Shown here: positions 59,470 through 64,000 of the stretch, piece by piece
Layout: each line of letters begins with the position of its first letter
How positions within the stretch are numbered: the stretch's first letter is position 1
NCBI RefSeq assembly: GCF_003268675.1
Contig: NZ_CP029378.1
Coordinates: 3,782,001 to 3,846,000 of the forward strand
Reading direction: 5' to 3'
Source of the DNA: Streptomyces bacillaris
GTDB taxonomy: Bacteria; Actinomycetota; Actinomycetes; Streptomycetales; Streptomycetaceae
Length of the DNA: 64,000 nt
Translations under genes and position numbers: made by a program
Notes under the pieces: generated by a model
Told to the model about the DNA's origin: nothing
Seen by the model: the letters and a program-made list of their open reading frames with translations, nothing else
Databases searched by the model: none

Positions 59470-60663
59470 ATGCCCGAGATCAAGAAGGTTACGGCGAGAG
59501 GGAAGACCCGCTACCGGTTCGTGATCGACATCGGCGTGGACCCGGTGACGAAGAAGCGGCGCCAGCTCACGATAACGAAGGACACGTCGACCCAGGCCAA
59601 GAACGAACTGGCGCGGATCCAGCACGAGCGCGCGACCGGCACGTTCGTCGCACCGTCCGACATGACAGTCGAGCAGCTGGTCGACATCTGGCTGGCGATG
59701 GTGACGCCCGACGTGGAGGTGAAGACCGCTCGCTCGTACGTGGACGCTATGGCGTACGTCAAGACGCACCTAGGCGCGAAGGCGGTCCAGCAGCTCACTG
59801 AGGAGGACGTGGTCGGCATGGTCACGTGGATGCTGACCAGTGCGCGCCGGATCGGGGGGAAGCCAGGCACGGGGCTCAGCGTTCGCACGGTGGATCTGAC
59901 GCTGGGGCGCCTGCGCGCGGTGCTCACCGTCGGGATCCGGCGCAACATCCTCACGCGGAACGTGGCCGAGTACGTCTCCGTGCCGAAGGCGGCCCGGAAG
60001 GAGGCCCGCGCCAAGAAGCGTGAGAAGACGCCGTGGAACGAGGACGAAGTACGCCAGTTCCTCGCGGGAATCCGTGACGTTCGCGAGTACGGCGGGTGGA
60101 TGCTCACGTTCATTGCCGAGCGGCCGGCGGAGGTGTGCGGCGCTCGCTGGGCGAAGGACATCGACCTGGAGAAGGGGACAACGACGATCGGCAACACCCG
60201 GACCTTGACCTACGACCCGTCACGTCCACGCGGGCAGCGGTCGGTGGTGGTGGAGAAGGACGCCAAGTCCCAGGCCGGTGAGCGCGCGCTGCCACTCCCC
60301 CTGCCCACGTGGAACGGACTGAAGGCCTTCCGAAAGGTCCAGCTGGCCGAGCGGCTCGAGGCCGGAGCCGCCTACGAGGGCACGGGCTACGTGATGGTGG
60401 ACTCGCTCGGGCGCCCGTGGAAGACGGACAAGCTGCGGCGCGAGGCGTACAAGCTGATGGACGCGACCGGCGTGCGGCGGGTGACTCTCTACATGGCTCG
60501 CCACGCGGTCCTGTCGTGGATGGCGAACAACGGCGTGCCGGACACAGTGGTGTCGGCCTGGGCCGGCCACGCTGATCTGTCGTTCACGAAGCGGGTGTAC
60601 GTGCACCCCGACCCTCAGTCGCTCAGGGCCGGTTCGGACAAGCTCGCTGAGCTGCTCGGCTGA
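59470..60663 (+). CDS. Tyrosine recombinase integrase
   Basis: 397 residues from the ATG at 59470 (GAGGAGG upstream). N-terminal arm-binding region, SAM-like core (~60-150), catalytic domain with Arg in AERPAEVCGARW, the Tyr-substituted first box TLYMARHAVLSWM (Arg retained, His replaced by Tyr as in many Streptomyces integrases), and Tyr nucleophile in GHADLSFTKRVYVHP. It ends ~90 bases from the tRNA attachment core. Integrates the 43 kb prophage. Confidence 0.93.
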   Translation: MPEIKKVTARGKTRYRFVIDIGVDPVTKKRRQLTITKDTSTQAKNELARIQHERATGTFVAPSDMTVEQLVDIWLAMVTPDVEVKTARSYVDAMAYVKTHLGAKAVQQLTEEDVVGMVTWMLTSARRIGGKPGTGLSVRTVDLTLGRLRAVLTVGIRRNILTRNVAEYVSVPKAARKEARAKKREKTPWNEDEVRQFLAGIRDVREYGGWMLTFIAERPAEVCGARWAKDIDLEKGTTTIGNTRTLTYDPSRPRGQRSVVVEKDAKSQAGERALPLPLPTWNGLKAFRKVQLAERLEAGAAYEGTGYVMVDSLGRPWKTDKLRREAYKLMDATGVRRVTLYMARHAVLSWMANNGVPDTVVSAWAGHADLSFTKRVYVHPDPQSLRAGSDKLAELLG

Positions 60664-60679
60664 CCATGATCAATAAGGG

Positions 60680-60696
60680 TGTGAGAAATTGTGAGA
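60680..60696 (+). repeat. Integrase arm-type repeats, right end
   Basis: Two copies of TGTGAGA at 60680 and 60690, 10 bases apart, ~60 bases inside the right att core. Same motif and phasing as the three copies inside the left end. A 12-base palindrome TCAGGGCCCTGA (60732-60743) lies between them and the tRNA and may be its new terminator. Confidence 0.6.
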
Positions 60697-60755
60697 CGAA
60701 ACGAGGAAGGACCCCGACCCTCTTACGAGGATCAGGGCCCTGACCTGGTATTTCT

Positions 60756-60800
60756 TGTGCACTCGGCAGGATTCGAACCTGCAACCTTCTGATCCGTAGT
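60756..60800 (-). repeat. attR core within tRNA-Arg
   Basis: 45 bases shared with 17427-17471 (43 of them with 14938-14980), covering the 3' half of the tRNA gene from the anticodon side onward. Insertion reconstituted a complete tRNA. Confidence 0.9.
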
Positions 60801-60830
60801 CAGATGCTCTATCCGTTAAGCTACGAGTGC
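60758..60830 (-). tRNA. tRNA-Arg (ACG)
   Basis: 73 bases. Acceptor stem GCACTCG/CGAGTGC, anticodon stem TCTGA/TCAGA with loop CTACGGA (anticodon ACG, 34-36), T-loop GGTTCGAATCC. CCA is not encoded. It is the integration site of the prophage. Confidence 0.95.
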
Positions 60831-61044
60831 TTGGCGTTCCGGGCTTTTCTGCCTGGTCGGCGTTGCGGGAACAACATTACATGACCTGCGCCGTGACGCG
60901 AAATCCATTGCCTCCACCCACTCTGACCTGCGGAAACGCCCTTCCGGGGTGGATCTCCGCCGCCCCTTGACCACGGCGTGCGGGCGTCCCGGGGGCGGGA
61001 ACGGCCGAAGCCCCGTGCCGGGGGCACGGGGCTTCGGGGTGGGG

Positions 61045-61135
61045 CGGAGGCGGAGGGATTTGAACCCTCGATGGGCTTTAAGACCCAAACCGCATTAGCA
61101 GTGCGGCGCCATAGACCGGACTAGGCGACGCCTCC
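61045..61135 (-). tRNA. tRNA-Ser (GCT)
   Basis: 91 bases with a long variable arm, acceptor GGAGGCG/CGCCTCC, anticodon loop CTGCTAA (GCT), T-loop GGTTCAAATCC. Intact; no integration here. Confidence 0.93.
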
Positions 61136-61398
61136 TCCGCACGCCTCGCGCGGACGCGATTGGTGCGTGCAGATGATGACACAGTCGAACGCCGTGCCAC
61201 CAATCGCTGCTCACGTTACTAGCCATGCGGGGGCCAGGGCAAAGCACTTCGGCGTGGTGGCGCAACGTCCGGGCGCGAGGCGCGTTAGAGAGGCGTGGGG
61301 CTTCGGCCTCCGTCGGTGGGGCGCCTTCGTCGCCCGCCGCCCTCGCTGAGATTGCCGAGCTAGCGAGAACCAGAGCTAGCCGAGATACAGGAGCCCGC

Positions 61399-61956
61399 AT
61401 GCTGCGTCGTCTCGCCCTCACCGCCGTCGTCACGCTCGCCGCGGTGTCCGTCACCGCTCCCGGCGCCTCCGCCCTCGCGGGCGCCTCCGGTCAGGTGCCG
61501 TCCGCCCTGCCCACCTCCGGGCCGCTCTCGGCCGTCCAGCCCGCCCTCGGGCCGCTGCCCGTACCGCTGCCGCCGCTGCCCTCGTTCCTGGGCGGGGGCG
61601 GCAAGGTGGACGAGCCTGCCGCGCGGACCCGGCTCACCGTGACCGTGGAGCGCTCCGGGGTGGCCGGGGCCGACGGGACGTTCGAGCTGACCTGCGGGCC
61701 CACCGGGGGCACCCACCCGGAGCGGCAGGGGGCCTGCGACCGGCTCGCGGAGGTCGGGGGTACGCGGGCGGGGCAGGACCTGTTCCGGCCCGCGCCCGAG
61801 GGGACCATGTGCACCATGATCTACGGCGGCGACGCCTCCGCCCGGATCGTCGGGACCTGGGAGGGCCGGCGTGTGGACACCACCGTGACCCGGGGCGACG
61901 GCTGCGAGATCGCCCGCTGGAACAACCTGGTGCCGGTCCTTCCCGACCTCCGATAG
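61399..61956 (+). CDS. SSI-family subtilisin inhibitor
   Basis: 185 residues, ATG at 61399 with CAGGAG upstream. Signal peptide (LALTAVVTLAAVSVTAPGASA), a ~50-residue Pro/Leu-rich spacer, then the SSI domain with four Cys (ELTCGPTGG, QGACDRL, GTMCTMIYGG, GDGCEIARW). In the reactive loop the P1 residue is Met (C-T-M-I-Y), as in classical SSI. Secreted protease inhibitor; the long spacer is unusual for SSI. Ends in PVLPDLR. Confidence 0.9.
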   Translation: MLRRLALTAVVTLAAVSVTAPGASALAGASGQVPSALPTSGPLSAVQPALGPLPVPLPPLPSFLGGGGKVDEPAARTRLTVTVERSGVAGADGTFELTCGPTGGTHPERQGACDRLAEVGGTRAGQDLFRPAPEGTMCTMIYGGDASARIVGTWEGRRVDTTVTRGDGCEIARWNNLVPVLPDLR

Positions 61957-62237
61957 GGCCTCGGCCGGACCCGGGCGAGCCTTCGGCGGGCCCCGGAAAG
62001 GGCCCGGCGGACCACCGGCCCCGTACCGCGTCCGCGCACGTCACCGGGTGCGCGGACGCCCGCGTCGGGGGCCGGTGGCGTACACGGCGTACACAGAACC
62101 TTGGTGAGAGCTGCCCCTCATCCGCCGCCCCCGGGCACTCCCCTGGCCTTAGACTCCTCCAGTGACAGTCCGGGGCCCGAGGGGCAAGATGGGGCCGGCT
62201 GTCGGCAAGGTGCGGTAATCAGGGAGGAAGCGTCGTC

Positions 62238-64000
62238 GTGAGCAGCAGGCCATCCCGAGGCACTGCTCGCCTCGCAGCCATACTCGATGCCCTTCCGGAC
62301 GGGCTTCTGCTCGTCAATTGCAACGGCACGGTCGTCAACGCCAACGCCATCGCCCTCGAAATGTTCGAGACCCCGGGCACCGCGCTCGTCGGTCGCGGAC
62401 TGCTCGATCTGCTGCCGGAGTTCGACTCCAGGCTGATCCCGGGATCGATGCGCCGGCCCGACGCTGCGGACGAGCAGGGCAGGACCAAGCCGACGCGCAT
62501 GATCGCGCGCCGCACCGACCGGCACGAGTACCCGGTCGAGGTCACCAGCGCCAGTTTGGACAGCGGTCAGGCCGCGTACAACGACATCCACTCCAGCTAC
62601 ACCGGCGACGAGCTGCTCATGATCGTCGTACGGGATCTCTCCGGCACCGTCGACACCGAGGCCGAGCTGGCCCGTTCGCAGCGCCAGACCGAGATGATCC
62701 TGCGCGCCGCGTCCGAAGGCGTCGTCGGCACCGACACGGACGGGCGCGTCGTCCTCGTCAACCCCGCCGCCGCCCAGATCCTCGGCTTCCGGGCCAGCGA
62801 CCTCGGCGGCCAGGAGCTGCACCCGCTGATCCTGCACTCGCGGGCGGAGGGCGAGCCGTTCCCGTACGAGGAGTCGCCGCTCGCCGACACCCTCAAGTCC
62901 GGGCGCAAGCACCGCGTGCGCGGTCAGGTGCTCTGGTCCAAGAGCGGTGCTCAGGTGCCGGTGGACCTGACGACCGCACCGGTACGGGACGGGGACCAGC
63001 TCGTCGGCGCGGTGATGACGTTCACCGACCGCCGCCCGTACGAGGAGCTGTCCGCCCAGCACAAGAACGTCGTCGCCGAGCTGACCAAGAGCCACTCCGA
63101 CGAGGTCACCGCCCTCAAGGAGGCCCACGCGGCCGAGCTGAAGGCGCTCAAGGAGGCCCACACGGCCGAGCTGGCCGACCGGAGCGAGCGGTACGCCGCC
63201 GAGCTGGAGGAGCAGGCCGAGCGGCTCGCCTCCCTCGGCGCCCAGCACTCCCAGCTCACGGCCGTCCTCGGCGGTTCGCTGCGCGGGCCCCTGGAGGAGC
63301 TGCGCGGGGAGCTGTCCACGCTCGCCGCCGACCCGGCCGGGCAGCTGTGGCCCGAGGCCAACCAGATCCTGCACCACCTCGCCGCCGGGTACGCGCGGAT
63401 GACCACCCTCGTCGACAACGTCCTGGGCTACCAGCGCCTCGACGCGGGCGTGGAGGGGCTGCACAAGGCGCCCGCCCTGGTCGACGGGATCGTGACGGGC
63501 GGGATCGACGGGGCGGTCGAGCTGATCGGACCCGGGCGTGCCCAGTTCGCCGTGCACGCCCCGCCGATCGAGGCCGAGGTCGACGCCCGTCAGCTCGCCA
63601 CCGCCCTCGCCCACCTCGTCGCGGACGTCTGCGGTGTCGACTCCACCGGCAAGACCCGGGCCGTCCCCGGGGGCGGTTACGTCGACTCGACCGTCGTCGT
63701 GGCCGCCGCCCAGCGGGGCGATGTCGTACGGATCGAGGTCCGCGGGCCCTTCGCCGGGGGAGACCCGGTGCACCAGCCGATCGTCCGCGGCATCGTCCAG
63801 GCGCACGGCGGTGTGCTCCAGACCCACGAGATGCCGGGGATGAGCGGCAGCGCGTACGTGCTCGACATCCCGATCGGCGCCGGTGCGGGCGCCATCGCGC
63901 CCCCGGAGGCGCCGGTGGACGTACCGGCCGACCCGTCCCTGGCACCCCCGGTCCCGCCCGCCGAGGCCGTCGGGGCGCCGGGCGTCACCAGCGGCGGGCG
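62238..64000 (+). CDS. PAS-domain sensor kinase, N-terminal part
   Basis: Runs off the window; 587 residues visible from the GTG at 62238 (GGGAGG upstream). First PAS (~10-125: ILDALPDGLLLVNCNGTVVN), second PAS (~150-260: AASEGVVGTDTDGRVVLVNP), then a repeated coiled coil (EVTALKEAHAAELKALKEA), and a degenerate histidine-kinase/ATPase region (RMTTLVDNVLGYQRLDAGV, PGGGYVDSTVVVAAAQ). It ends in a Pro/Ala-rich linker; homologues in Streptomyces continue into a receiver domain. The canonical phospho-His motif is not obvious. Confidence 0.82.
   Translation, partial: MSSRPSRGTARLAAILDALPDGLLLVNCNGTVVNANAIALEMFETPGTALVGRGLLDLLPEFDSRLIPGSMRRPDAADEQGRTKPTRMIARRTDRHEYPVEVTSASLDSGQAAYNDIHSSYTGDELLMIVVRDLSGTVDTEAELARSQRQTEMILRAASEGVVGTDTDGRVVLVNPAAAQILGFRASDLGGQELHPLILHSRAEGEPFPYEESPLADTLKSGRKHRVRGQVLWSKSGAQVPVDLTTAPVRDGDQLVGAVMTFTDRRPYEELSAQHKNVVAELTKSHSDEVTALKEAHAAELKALKEAHTAELADRSERYAAELEEQAERLASLGAQHSQLTAVLGGSLRGPLEELRGELSTLAADPAGQLWPEANQILHHLAAGYARMTTLVDNVLGYQRLDAGVEGLHKAPALVDGIVTGGIDGAVELIGPGRAQFAVHAPPIEAEVDARQLATALAHLVADVCGVDSTGKTRAVPGGGYVDSTVVVAAAQRGDVVRIEVRGPFAGGDPVHQPIVRGIVQAHGGVLQTHEMPGMSGSAYVLDIPIGAGAGAIAPPEAPVDVPADPSLAPPVPPAEAVGAPGVTSGG

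Overview
The window is high-GC (about 72-73%) actinobacterial DNA and almost certainly Streptomyces. Supporting signs are an SSI-type subtilisin inhibitor, an ECF41 sigma factor, Streptomyces-style two-component and GntR/UTRA regulators, frequent GTG/TTG starts with GTGA/ATGA overlaps, and a resident 43 kb prophage with Streptomyces-type genes.

Left chromosomal flank (1-14.9 kb). A four-gene minus-strand operon encodes a response regulator, a sensor kinase, a GT2-GtrA polyprenyl-phosphate sugar synthase and a GT39-like membrane sugar transferase. An amidohydrolase, a DUF2797 protein, a small membrane protein and an Excalibur-domain lipoprotein follow. Then come an ECF41 sigma factor with its FAD oxidoreductase, a YcxB-like protein, a NUDIX hydrolase whose frame runs antisense through a damaged GntR gene, an APH-like kinase and a MarR regulator.

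Integration site (14.9-60.8 kb). The 3' end of tRNA-Arg(ACG) occurs three times: as partial copies at 14938-14980 and 17427-17471, and within the intact minus-strand tRNA at 60756-60800. The first two bound a 2.4 kb integrase-less remnant with a membrane-anchored protein, a nonsense-broken small protein and a degenerate Ser/Thr kinase. The second and third bound a 43.4 kb HK97-type siphovirus prophage. Integrase arm-like TGTGAGA repeats lie just inside both of its ends.

Prophage layout. At the right end are integrase, divergent XRE repressors and an Xis-like protein. Leftward from there, all on the minus strand, run an early region of about twenty tiny, translationally coupled genes with many Cys-rich proteins, a replication-type helix-turn-helix protein, an Lsr2-like protein and a DNA methyltransferase. 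Next is a membrane-protein block that resembles Streptomyces integrative conjugative element genes, and a collagen-like fibre gene. The structural genes follow: HNH, terminase, portal, morphogenesis protein, protease, capsid, connectors, major tail protein, frameshifted tail chaperones, tape measure, tail tip and fibre. Lysis genes come last (amidase, holin, coiled-coil and collagen-like membrane proteins). The left end (17.6-22.6 kb) carries a mixed-strand cargo of small regulators.

Right chromosomal flank (60.8-64 kb). This holds tRNA-Arg, tRNA-Ser(GCT), the SSI protease inhibitor and the start of a PAS-domain sensor kinase that leaves the window.

Several genes (the GT39 start, the HNH nuclease, and the membrane gene at 46482-47340) are each restored by adding single bases in short G/C runs. 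Residual assembly errors should therefore be excluded before calling them pseudogenes.
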